64,000 nt of DNA from Croceicoccus mobilis. GTDB lineage: Bacteria > Pseudomonadota > Alphaproteobacteria > Sphingomonadales > Sphingomonadaceae. The notes under the pieces were generated by a model. It saw only the letters and a program-made list of their open reading frames with translations, had not been told where the DNA came from and did not search any database. Of the stretch, positions 57,138 through 64,000 are shown one piece after another; position 1 is the first letter of the stretch; every line of letters begins with the position of its first letter. The translations under genes were made by a program, and so were the position numbers. The DNA lies in assembly GCF_001661965.1 (NCBI RefSeq), contig NZ_LYWZ01000025.1, positions 248,001 through 312,000 on the forward strand. Reading direction: 5' to 3'.

Positions 57138-57653
57138 TCAAACCCCGTTGGGGCCGCGCATCATGCCGACGATGCCGGTGCGGCCAACTTCGACAAGGCC
57201 CAGTTCGCGCATCAGCGCGACGAAGCTGTCGATTTTATCGGGGGCGCCGGTGAGTTCGAAAATGAAGCTCTCCGTCGTGGTATCGACCACCTTGGCACGG
57301 AACACATCGGCCACGCGCAGCGCCTCGACGCGGATATCGCCCTTGCCGGCGACCTTCACCAGCGCGAGCTCACGCTCGACATGCTGGCCGCATTCGGTGA
57401 GGTCGACGACCTTGTGAACCGGCACGAGGCGTTCGAGCTGTGCGTGGATCTGGTCGATCACCTGCGGGGGCCCGTGCGTCACGATGGTGATGCGCGAAAC
57501 GCGGTGGTTCTCGGTGATGTCGGCCACGGTCAGCGAGTCGATGTTATAGCCGCGCGCGGTGAACAGACCCGCGATCTTGGCGAGAATACCGGACTCGTTG
57601 TCGACGGTGATGGCAAGGACGTGGCGTTCCTGCTCTCGGTGCTGAATATGCAT
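57138..57653 (-). CDS. ilvH: Acetolactate synthase small regulatory subunit
   Basis: 171 residues from ATG 57653. The N-terminal ACT domain is clear (VLAITVDNESGILAKIAGLFTARGYNIDSL) and the C-terminal ALS_ss_C region follows (ELALVKVAGKGDIRVEALRVADVFRAKVVD). It stimulates IlvB and gives valine feedback sensitivity. It starts 29 nt after ilvB and precedes ilvC, the usual order. Confidence 0.96.
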   Translation of the reverse strand: MHIQHREQERHVLAITVDNESGILAKIAGLFTARGYNIDSLTVADITENHRVSRITIVTHGPPQVIDQIHAQLERLVPVHKVVDLTECGQHVERELALVKVAGKGDIRVEALRVADVFRAKVVDTTTESFIFELTGAPDKIDSFVALMRELGLVEVGRTGIVGMMRGPNGV

Positions 57654-57682
57654 CTTGCTGTCTTTCGCTGGTATCCGGGCGC

Positions 57683-59428
57683 TCACACCGATGCCTTCGC
57701 CTCTGCGGTGACGGTCTGCGCGGCGGGCGCTTCGTCGCCATAGAGCATCATGTCGGTATGCGCCGCGCCCGAACGGAACATCGGCAGGCAATTGGCGAGC
57801 TTCGCCACGCGGCAATCGACGATGACGGGGCCATCGTAATCGATCATCGCCTGGATGCCGGCATCAAGGTCGGCGGGGTCGTCGATGACGATGCCCTTCC
57901 ACCCATAGGCCTCCGCCAGCTTCACGAAATCGGGAAGCGCGTCGGAATAGCTGTTCGAATAGCGCGATTCATAAGTCAGCTCCTGCCACTGGCGGACCAT
58001 GCCCATGAATTCATTGTTGAGGATGAAGATCTTCACCGGCAGGCGATACTGGCTCGCCGTGCCCAGTTCCTGGATGTTCATCTGGATGCTGGCTTCGCCG
58101 GCAATATCGATCACCAGCGCATCGGGATTGCCGATCTGCGCGCCGATCGCGGCAGGCAGGCCATATCCCATGGTGCCCAGACCACCGCTGGTCAGCCATT
58201 TGTTCGGGCCGAAGAAACCGAAGTGCTGCGCCGCCCACATCTGGTGCTGGCCGACTTCGGTCGAGATGATCGGGTCCTTGTCCTTCGTCAGCGCGAACAG
58301 CCGGTCGATGGCGTATTGCGGCATGATCTCGGTTTCGGACTTCGGGTAGTTCAGCGAACCCTTGGCCTTCCAGCCCTCGATACGGGCCTTCCACTCGGTC
58401 AGGTCGTTGGCGTCGTGACCGGCCGCTTTCCACTGCGCGATCATCTGGCGCATGATCTCACCCACATCGCCAAGGATGGGGAGGTCGACGGCGACCGTCT
58501 TGTTGATCGACGAACGGTCGATATCGACGTGAATCTTGCGCGCGTTGGGGGCGAAATCCTCGATCCGGCCGGTAACGCGGTCATCGAAACGCGCGCCAAG
58601 GCACAGGATCAGGTCGGCACGGTTCATCGCGTGGTTCGCTTCCCACGTGCCATGCATGCCCAGCATGCCCAGCCAGTCGGAATGGTCGGCGGGAAATGCA
58701 CCCAGCCCCATCAGGGTCGAAGTGACGGGCGCGCCGGTCAGTTCCTGCAGCTCACGCAGCAGGGCGCTGGCGTGCGGACCGGAATTGATGATGCCGCCGC
58801 CGGTATAGAGGACAGGCGATTCCGCCGCAGCCAGCCAGTCCATGGCCTGCGCGATAGCCTCAGCGTCACCCTCGAACGGAGGGTTGTAGCGCGACGCCAT
58901 CTCGCTTGCCGTGCCGTCGATGCTGGCAACCTGAACGTCTTTCGGAATGTCGATGACGACGGGACCGGGACGACCCGTGGTCGCGATCTTGAACGCCTCG
59001 GCGATAGTCGCTTCCAGCTCCGCGGGGTCTTTCACCAGATAGTTGTGCTTGGTGCAGTGACGCGTGATGCCAACGGTATCGGCTTCCTGAAATGCGTCGG
59101 TGCCGATCATGGCGGTCGCGACCTGTCCGGTCAGCACGACCATCGGGATCGAATCCATGAACGCATCGGCAATGCCGGTGACGGCATTGGTCGCGCCGGG
59201 GCCACTGGTGACGAGAACGACGCCCGGCTTGCCGGTGGAGCGGGCATAGCCCTCTGCCGCATGGGCGGCGCCCGCTTCGTGGCGGACGAGGATGTGGCGA
59301 ATGCGCTCGTCCGAAAACAGAGCGTCATAGATGGGTAGCACCGCGCCGCCGGGATAGCCGAAGACCACTTCGACGCCCTGCTGTGCCAGGCTGTCCATCA
59401 ATATGTCTGCGCCGCTGCGCTCGGTCAC
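57683..59428 (-). CDS. ilvB: Acetolactate synthase large subunit
   Basis: 581 residues from GTG 59428, with GGAG upstream. ThDP-enzyme features: the catalytic Glu in [21 protein letters not shown], the FAD-domain [28 protein letters not shown], and the ThDP motif [21 protein letters not shown] region. It makes acetolactate from pyruvate for valine and leucine, and acetohydroxybutyrate for isoleucine. It heads an operon with ilvH and ilvC whose promoter lies partly in the end of miaA. Confidence 0.97.
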   Translation of the reverse strand: MTERSGADILMDSLAQQGVEVVFGYPGGAVLPIYDALFSDERIRHILVRHEAGAAHAAEGYARSTGKPGVVLVTSGPGATNAVTGIADAFMDSIPMVVLTGQVATAMIGTDAFQEADTVGITRHCTKHNYLVKDPAELEATIAEAFKIATTGRPGPVVIDIPKDVQVASIDGTASEMASRYNPPFEGDAEAIAQAMDWLAAAESPVLYTGGGIINSGPHASALLRELQELTGAPVTSTLMGLGAFPADHSDWLGMLGMHGTWEANHAMNRADLILCLGARFDDRVTGRIEDFAPNARKIHVDIDRSSINKTVAVDLPILGDVGEIMRQMIAQWKAAGHDANDLTEWKARIEGWKAKGSLNYPKSETEIMPQYAIDRLFALTKDKDPIISTEVGQHQMWAAQHFGFFGPNKWLTSGGLGTMGYGLPAAIGAQIGNPDALVIDIAGEASIQMNIQELGTASQYRLPVKIFILNNEFMGMVRQWQELTYESRYSNSYSDALPDFVKLAEAYGWKGIVIDDPADLDAGIQAMIDYDGPVIVDCRVAKLANCLPMFRSGAAHTDMMLYGDEAPAAQTVTAEAKASV

Positions 59429-59490
59429 GTTTACGCTCCATCGGTTTGATCTGGCCCCGCTGCATGCGCATGCGGGTTGCCGGAATAATC

Positions 59491-59519
59491 AAGGCCCGAG
59501 CGAACTGGCGCCGGGCCTT
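59491..59519 (-). terminator. Hairpin in the ilvB leader
   Basis: AAGGCCCG (59491-59498) pairs with CGGGCCTT (59512-59519). It lies between the predicted promoter and the ilvB start on the minus strand, followed by TTGATTATT. It may be the miaA terminator or a leader element. No Ile/Val/Leu-rich leader peptide was found in this stretch, so classic attenuation is not supported. Confidence 0.5.
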
Positions 59520-59542
59520 GGGATTCTTCCGTCGATGGCGGC

Positions 59543-59571
59543 GAATTAGGTGACGTAAGATTTCATGTCAA
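59543..59571 (-). promoter_or_regulatory. Predicted sigma70 promoter of ilvBHC
   Basis: On the minus strand TTGACA (59571-59566), a 17-nt spacer and TAATTC (59548-59543) form a near-consensus promoter. The -35 box overlaps the last codons of miaA (stop at 59563), so ilvBHC can be started independently of miaA. Confidence 0.65.
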
Positions 59572-60504
59572 GCGCAAATTACGTAACATTGTTGCGATCT
59601 GATCCTCAAATTGGGAATCATATCGCTCCGCTCGGGTCCAATTTTGCGGAGGCTGGCGGCGAAACCAGGTGTATTGCCGCTTGGCATATTGGCGCGTGGC
59701 CCGCGCGCCCTGTTCAATCGCCTCTTCTCGCGTGATTTCCCCTGCAAGCATGGCCGCGATCTCGCAGACCCCGATGGCCCGCATGACGGGGAGTGCCGGA
59801 TCGAGCGATCGGGACAGCAGGGCTTCCACCTCCGCTATCGCTCCGCGCTCCAGCATCACGCCAAAGCGCAGGTCGCAGCGTTGGTAAAGCCAGTCTCGGT
59901 CGGGCAGCAGGACCATTGCGGCAAGATCGATCTCGTTTCCGATTCCGCCTTCGAGCATGCCGTGCCAGTGCGAGAGCGGATGCCCTGTCGATCGTATGAC
60001 TTCGAGCGCGCGCGCGACACGGGTCGTATCAGCCGCGTTCAGGCGGTCGGCGGCTTCTGCATCTTCGGCCTTTAATGCCGCATAGGCATCGCTGACGGGA
60101 AGGGCACGCACTGCTTCGCGAACGGCAGGGTCGATCGCCGGTATGGGAGCGATCCCTTCGATCAGGGTCTTCATGTAAAGCCCTGTCCCGCCAACGAGGA
60201 TGGGAAGGCGCCCGGCATCCTGCGCCTCGGTAATCTCGGCCTTTGCGGCGGCGGCCCAGTCTGCGGCAGAGCACCCTTGCGCGCCATCCCATGCACCGAA
60301 CAGGCGATGCGGCACGCCGCGCATTTCCTCATCGCCAGGTCGTGCCGAGAGGATGGAAAGATCGGCATAGACCTGCGAACTGTCGGCATTGATCACCGTT
60401 GCGGGCAAACCGCGCGCTTCGCTCGCCAAAGCGAGCCTTACGGCAAGATCGCTCTTGCCGCTGGCGGTCGGCCCTGCAATGAGCGCGACCTTCGGTTTAT
60501 CCAT
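59563..60504 (-). CDS. miaA: tRNA dimethylallyltransferase
   Basis: 313 residues from ATG 60504; a longer in-frame start at 60525 is possible, while AAGGG about ten bases upstream supports 60504. The P-loop [61 protein letters not shown] and the C-terminal [12 protein letters not shown] are typical. It transfers an isoprenoid group to A37 of tRNAs reading UNN codons. It is divergent from serB with interlocking start codons, and its 3' end carries the ilvB promoter. Confidence 0.96.
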   Translation of the reverse strand: MDKPKVALIAGPTASGKSDLAVRLALASEARGLPATVINADSSQVYADLSILSARPGDEEMRGVPHRLFGAWDGAQGCSAADWAAAAKAEITEAQDAGRLPILVGGTGLYMKTLIEGIAPIPAIDPAVREAVRALPVSDAYAALKAEDAEAADRLNAADTTRVARALEVIRSTGHPLSHWHGMLEGGIGNEIDLAAMVLLPDRDWLYQRCDLRFGVMLERGAIAEVEALLSRSLDPALPVMRAIGVCEIAAMLAGEITREEAIEQGARATRQYAKRQYTWFRRQPPQNWTRAERYDSQFEDQIATMLRNLRLT

Positions 60505-61399
60505 GGAGTCATTACCCTTGCTCATCGCCCGGCTGATAGCAGACCCCGCCGTTCTTGAAACCGCGCTCGCAACGGCGACTGCGGCGTTGGCCGATAAAGG
60601 CTGGCATGTGGCTGAGGCGACGATGCTCGATTTCTGCGGCGACGTGCTGCAGATATCGCTGCCCGATGGCGATGCGGATGGGGTGCGTGCGATCCTGTCA
60701 GACGCTTTTGGGCCGAGCGACCTGCTGCTTTCCAGCGGTCCCATCGAAGTGCCCCACCTATTCGTATCCGACATGGATTCAACCATGATCGGGCAGGAAT
60801 GCATCGACGAGCTGGCCGATTTCGCCGGGCTGAAGCCACAGATCGCCGCCATTACCGAACGTGCGATGCAGGGCGAACTGGATTTCGCCAGTGCGCTGAC
60901 CGAACGGGTCGGGCTGCTTAAAGATTTGCCCGAAGCTGCCATACAGCAGTGTCTTGATGAGCGGATTCGCCCCATGCCCGGCGCGCGCACGCTGGTCGAA
61001 ACATTGAACGCGCGCGGTTGCCACACGGTGCTGGTCACGGGCGGGTTTCACAGTTTTGCCGACCCCGTGGCGGAAATGCTCGGCTTCACGCGTGTCGTCG
61101 GCAATGTGCTGGGCGTTGCGCAAGGCAAGCTTACCGGCAATCTGGCCGCTGCCATCGTCGACAGCTCGGTCAAGCAGAAGACGCTGGAAGAAGAAATGGC
61201 CCGACTTGGCGCGGGCGCGCGCAGCCTTGCCATGGGCGACGGTGCCAACGACATCCCGATGATCGAGGCGGCGGACTATGGCATATCCTATTACGCCAAG
61301 CCCAAGGCCCGCGCTGCCGCCGATGGCTGGGTGGAACGGGGCGATCTGACGAGCGTGCTAAAACTCTTCGACGTGCCCGAAAGCGAGTGGATCAAGTAG
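60503..61399 (+). CDS. serB: Phosphoserine phosphatase
   Basis: 298 residues from ATG 60503; ATG 60479 is in frame but runs deeper into miaA. HAD motif I is [19 protein letters not shown], followed by [20 protein letters not shown] (motif II) and [29 protein letters not shown] (motif III). The N-terminal about 80 residues are the short SerB-specific domain. It makes serine from phosphoserine. Its ATG shares bases with the miaA ATG on the other strand (CATG 60502-60505). No good ribosome site is visible, so leaderless or weak initiation is possible. Confidence 0.94.
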   Translation: MESLPLLIARLIADPAVLETALATATAALADKGWHVAEATMLDFCGDVLQISLPDGDADGVRAILSDAFGPSDLLLSSGPIEVPHLFVSDMDSTMIGQECIDELADFAGLKPQIAAITERAMQGELDFASALTERVGLLKDLPEAAIQQCLDERIRPMPGARTLVETLNARGCHTVLVTGGFHSFADPVAEMLGFTRVVGNVLGVAQGKLTGNLAAAIVDSSVKQKTLEEEMARLGAGARSLAMGDGANDIPMIEAADYGISYYAKPKARAAADGWVERGDLTSVLKLFDVPESEWIK

Positions 61400-61402
61400 A
61401 CA

Positions 61403-62203
61403 TCAGCAGTCCGGCGCATCGGGGTCGAGCGCGTAGACATGCACGAAATCGACCTTGAGCTTTACCGGATTGGGCGTCTTGTCGATCGGCCAGCCGGCAC
61501 CAAGCGCAAGGTTCACGATCGGATATAGCGGCGGGTCATGCTGCGGCGGTGTCGGCTGTTGCCACACCGGTTTTCGGTCGAGATACCAGGTGATGTATTT
61601 CGGCCCGACCCGCGCGCCGAAACGATGCCAGCGCGCTGGTATTGCCCGCTTTTGGTCGATCCCGTGATCTATATGAATCTCCTCGACCCCCGGCGGCGGG
61701 CGCCAGAGGTGCAGGGCGGTGCGATACTGCGCTGGCTTATGGCCGTAGAATTCGACCACGTCGACTTCGAGCGTAGTGCGTTTCCTGTCGGTAGGTCGCT
61801 GCGCGGCCAGCCAGAATGCGGGCCAGGTTCCCGCTCCGCGCGGCATTTTCATGCGCGCTTCAAAATAGCCGTATTGCGTTCCCGCATTGCCGCGTCCCTT
61901 CGGATCGGATGCGGCAAGCAGGCCTGAACGCCATTTGCCATCGGCGCCTTTTCGCGCGGTGATGGTCAATATGCCATTTTTCACCGTGAAAGGGCCATCG
62001 GGGCCGGGATCCATAAAGCGCGCATCGCCGAAATCGCCGTTCCATGGGGTATGCGCCGTCCAGCGCGCATCGGGGCCGATCTCATCTCGTGATGCGGCGA
62101 GCGTGTCGAACTCCTCCCGGAAAATCGGCCGCATCCGGCAAAGATCGAGCGGTTGCATCGATGGAGCGACGCCGATCGCCAATAGAAGCGACGTGAAGAT
62201 CAC
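61403..62203 (-). CDS. GH16-family glycoside hydrolase, exported
   Basis: 266 residues from GTG 62203, which overlaps the glycosyltransferase stop (GTGA). The N-terminus IFTSLLLAIGVAPS is a short signal peptide. The GH16 catalytic motif ExDxxE is E146-V-D148-V-V-E151 in TTLEVDVVEFYG; AFWLAAQRP and PLYPIVNLALGAGWP are also typical. It differs from the laminarinase-like copy at 17 kb and is more like ExoK/endo-glycanase types. With the coupled glycosyltransferase it may trim an exopolysaccharide (inference). It converges on serB with a 3-nt gap. Confidence 0.85.
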   Translation of the reverse strand: MIFTSLLLAIGVAPSMQPLDLCRMRPIFREEFDTLAASRDEIGPDARWTAHTPWNGDFGDARFMDPGPDGPFTVKNGILTITARKGADGKWRSGLLAASDPKGRGNAGTQYGYFEARMKMPRGAGTWPAFWLAAQRPTDRKRTTLEVDVVEFYGHKPAQYRTALHLWRPPPGVEEIHIDHGIDQKRAIPARWHRFGARVGPKYITWYLDRKPVWQQPTPPQHDPPLYPIVNLALGAGWPIDKTPNPVKLKVDFVHVYALDPDAPDC

Positions 62204-63396
62204 CCGGTGGCGGCGGGCGCGATCAGCGCCTCGCTCAATTCGACATGGCGGCGGATATAGGAATCGGCATCGATCGCGCCGGACAGCATGCGCGATTGCG
62301 CGCGGCGGGCCATGTCGCGGGCGCCCTGCGGATCGGCCGCGATCCGGGCAAACGCATCGGCCATCGCCCTGGCATCGCCGACAGGGACATAATGTGCGCA
62401 GTCCTGCCCGAAATAGGCGTCGAGGCCCCCGGTGTCCGTTGCCACCATGGGGACGCCCGCCAGTGCGGCCTCCTCCATCACGGTGATCCCGCTGGCGTGG
62501 AAGTTGGGCGAAAGCGGCACGCAAACCACGCCGGCCTCGGCGAAGTGGCGGCGCAATTCGTCGTTGGATCGCGCCTGGTGAATTTCCACATTGTCATGCC
62601 CTGCCGCAAGCGATGCCGGGGCAGTGGCCGACAGGATCGTCAGCGCATATTCGGGCCGATCAATGACGGCATCGACCAGAGTGCGCCAGTCGCGGTGCCG
62701 GTCATTGCCCACGGCAAGGATCTTGAGCGGGGCGTCCGAACGCATGCGCGGCTTTTCAAATTTCTCCGCCGGGATGCCAAAGGGGATGAATTCGCATCGC
62801 GTTCCCGGAAACAGGCGCTCTGCCAGCGAACGGTTGTGCGGCGACAGAAAGCTGAGCACATCGACATAGGGCATGAGCTTGCGAGCCAGCGCCCGGCGCC
62901 AGAAACCCATTCGCGACCATTGATCGCAAAGCCACACGGTCTGCCCGACCAGCATGGGGCGCTTCCCTTTTTGCAGGCCGCGACGCTGGAACACGGCGGC
63001 GACGGCAAGGGTCTGGGATTCGGTATGCGTCCAAACGACGTCGGCATCGCGCATTGCCGCCCATTGGCGGCGAGCGTGTATGTAATCGAACCCCGTAATC
63101 ACGCGCAGCGCAAGGCGAACGACTTTCGCGGCCAGCGATTCTGCATGCGAGGTAGAGAATGTGACATTACAGCCCATGTCGACTGCGCGCCCATAGCCAT
63201 AGGGCGTTTCATCGTTCACGCCGACCAGCGTGCCCGCATCATATGCCGCTTTCCAGCGCGCGGCATCCTTGTCGCTGGCGAGATGCACGAATACGTTGAT
63301 CTTGCTTGCTCCAGCATGCCGAACCGCATCGGGCCCGGTTTTCAGGACCGCCTCGTCATACTGCTGTAACCTTGAGCGCTGATCGAGAACGTCCAA
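62200..63396 (-). CDS. Glycosyltransferase, GT4-like (GT-B fold)
   Basis: 398 residues from TTG 63396, supported by AAGGAAGG upstream and the family length. Features include LSPHNRSLAERLFPGTRCEFIPFGIP, the donor-site region LKILAVGNDRHRDWRTLVDAV, and PNFHASGITVMEEAALAGVPMVATDTGGLDAYF with the E-x7-E-like signature of GT4. It adds a sugar from a nucleotide donor, probably to a surface glycan. It is translationally coupled to GH16 by a GTGA overlap, suggesting one pathway for a polysaccharide. Confidence 0.85.
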   Translation of the reverse strand: MDVLDQRSRLQQYDEAVLKTGPDAVRHAGASKINVFVHLASDKDAARWKAAYDAGTLVGVNDETPYGYGRAVDMGCNVTFSTSHAESLAAKVVRLALRVITGFDYIHARRQWAAMRDADVVWTHTESQTLAVAAVFQRRGLQKGKRPMLVGQTVWLCDQWSRMGFWRRALARKLMPYVDVLSFLSPHNRSLAERLFPGTRCEFIPFGIPAEKFEKPRMRSDAPLKILAVGNDRHRDWRTLVDAVIDRPEYALTILSATAPASLAAGHDNVEIHQARSNDELRRHFAEAGVVCVPLSPNFHASGITVMEEAALAGVPMVATDTGGLDAYFGQDCAHYVPVGDARAMADAFARIAADPQGARDMARRAQSRMLSGAIDADSYIRRHVELSEALIAPAATG

Positions 63397-63547
63397 CTTA
63401 ACCTTCCTTTGAACCGAAAGTCTTTTTTTGACTTCGGGGGACGGTTTGATTTTCTTCGAACAGGGGCTTTCTGTCCATCACCTTCAAGGTTTCTGGATGC
63501 GGTAAAGATAGTTGCGGCAACTATCCGATCGAAAACGAAGATTACCC

Positions 63548-63570
63548 GATCGGTTTAATTGAAACCGATC
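63548..63570. repeat. Perfect inverted repeat upstream of the glycosyltransferase
   Basis: GATCGGTTT (63548-63556) pairs with AAACCGATC (63562-63570) across AATTG. It sits in the 224-bp gap between purL and the glycosyltransferase; AGTTGC-G-GCAACT lies just upstream. It could be an operator or part of a terminator. Confidence 0.5.
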
Positions 63571-63588
63571 CAACAGCCATGAGGAAAT

Positions 63589-63622
63589 GAGCCAGCCACT
63601 GGAAATGGCAGGCTGCTGGCTC
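63589..63622 (-). terminator. Terminator-like hairpin at the purL stop
   Basis: GAGCCAGC (63589-63596) pairs with GCTGGCTC (63615-63622), overlapping the purL stop codon; ATTTCC follows on the minus strand. Weak T-tract, moderate support. Confidence 0.5.
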
Positions 63623-64000
63623 AGCCATCCATCCAGTCAGCGAAGAACGCAAGGTGGCTTGCTTTCAGTTCGGAGAGAGGAACCATGCTCTCGGCATTCA
63701 CCGCCCGGAAGACGAGCTTGTCGCCACCGGTTACGCCTAGCGCGATGGCAGCAAGGCCCGCGGCTTCGGCGGCCTCGAGGATCGGTTCGGCTTCGCTTGC
63801 CGTCACGACATAGCGGGCCTGATCTTCGCCGAACCAGAACGCCGCCTGGCTCAGGCGATCCTCCGGCATGGCGACGGTGCAGCCCATGCCGCCCTTCATC
63901 GCCATTTCCGCCAGCGTAACGGCAAGGCCGCCGTCGGAGCAATCGTGCACGGCAGTCACGGCCTTGTCGGCGATAAGCTTGCGCACGGTTTCACCCGCGG
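63621..64000 (-). CDS. purL: Phosphoribosylformylglycinamidine synthase PurL, C-terminal part
   Basis: The frame runs off the right edge, so only about 126 C-terminal residues are seen. VTAVHDCSDGGLAVTLAEMAMKGGMGC is the strongly conserved PurL/AIRS-domain block, followed by AAFWFGEDQARYVVTASEAEPIL. The end LSELKASHLAFFADWMDG fits the short PurL of the PurLQS type. It makes FGAM in purine synthesis. The visible part shows no defect. Confidence 0.95.
   Translation of the reverse strand, partial: AGETVRKLIADKAVTAVHDCSDGGLAVTLAEMAMKGGMGCTVAMPEDRLSQAAFWFGEDQARYVVTASEAEPILEAAEAAGLAAIALGVTGGDKLVFRAVNAESMVPLSELKASHLAFFADWMDG

Noticed and set aside
59429-59540. Search for an Ile/Val/Leu-rich leader peptide before ilvB
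   Set aside because: Short frames here are Arg/Gln-rich and lack branched-chain codon runs.

Overview
The window is high-GC DNA with dense, short-spaced operons. Several traits point to an alphaproteobacterium of the order Sphingomonadales, probably an Erythrobacteraceae-like marine or aquatic strain: two large TonB-dependent receptors, the SapC/tryptophan-halogenase/cupin set beside glucan hydrolases, an alphaproteobacterial-type LexA box (GAAC-N7-GAAC) at uvrA, and a lasso-peptide locus. The placement is inferred from gene content, not from a search. No rRNA, tRNA, CRISPR array or intact insertion sequence was recognised.

Layout. 1-8.2 kb: the start of a lipoprotein, an exported zinc metalloprotease, an AsnC/Lrp regulator, a TonB receptor and an exported M20 amidohydrolase, which read as a peptide or amide scavenging module. 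8.2-9.1 kb: an HExxH protein. 9.4-23.4 kb: a beta-glucan (laminarin-like) utilisation locus made of a TonB receptor, two flavin-dependent halogenases flanking SapC and a cupin-like protein, GH16, a LacI regulator, GH3 and a FucP-type sugar transporter. Matching GAACGTTC-centred palindromes lie before the receptor and before GH3. 23.5-28.4 kb: PHA synthase, a MaoC-phosphotransacylase fusion and a beta-CASP metallo-hydrolase. 28.4-33.5 kb: two divergent L,D-transpeptidases, an ACR3 arsenite carrier, ThpR and an exported amidohydrolase. 33.6-36.6 kb: uvrA with a LexA box.

36.6-41.6 kb is accessory-looking. It holds an AT-rich two-gene island (membrane protein plus ComEC-like metallo-beta-lactamase fold), three copies of a GC-rich multi-hairpin repeat, and small exported or unknown proteins. 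41.7-43.9 kb is otsBA (trehalose). 43.9-49.2 kb is a lasso-peptide cluster on the minus strand in the order kinase K, precursor A (46 codons), B1, B2, C, nucleotidyltransferase N. It resembles the paeninodin type: the precursor ends in Ser and an HPr-kinase-like gene is present. This is the most interesting system in the window.

49.2-64 kb is mostly housekeeping: recJ, a frameshifted flavodoxin-like gene, a DUF4261-like protein with an AHH nuclease, leuA with a Leu-rich leader peptide and attenuator-like structures, YceI, ilvBHC, miaA divergent from serB with interlocked start codons, a glycosyltransferase-GH16 pair, and the 3' part of purL.
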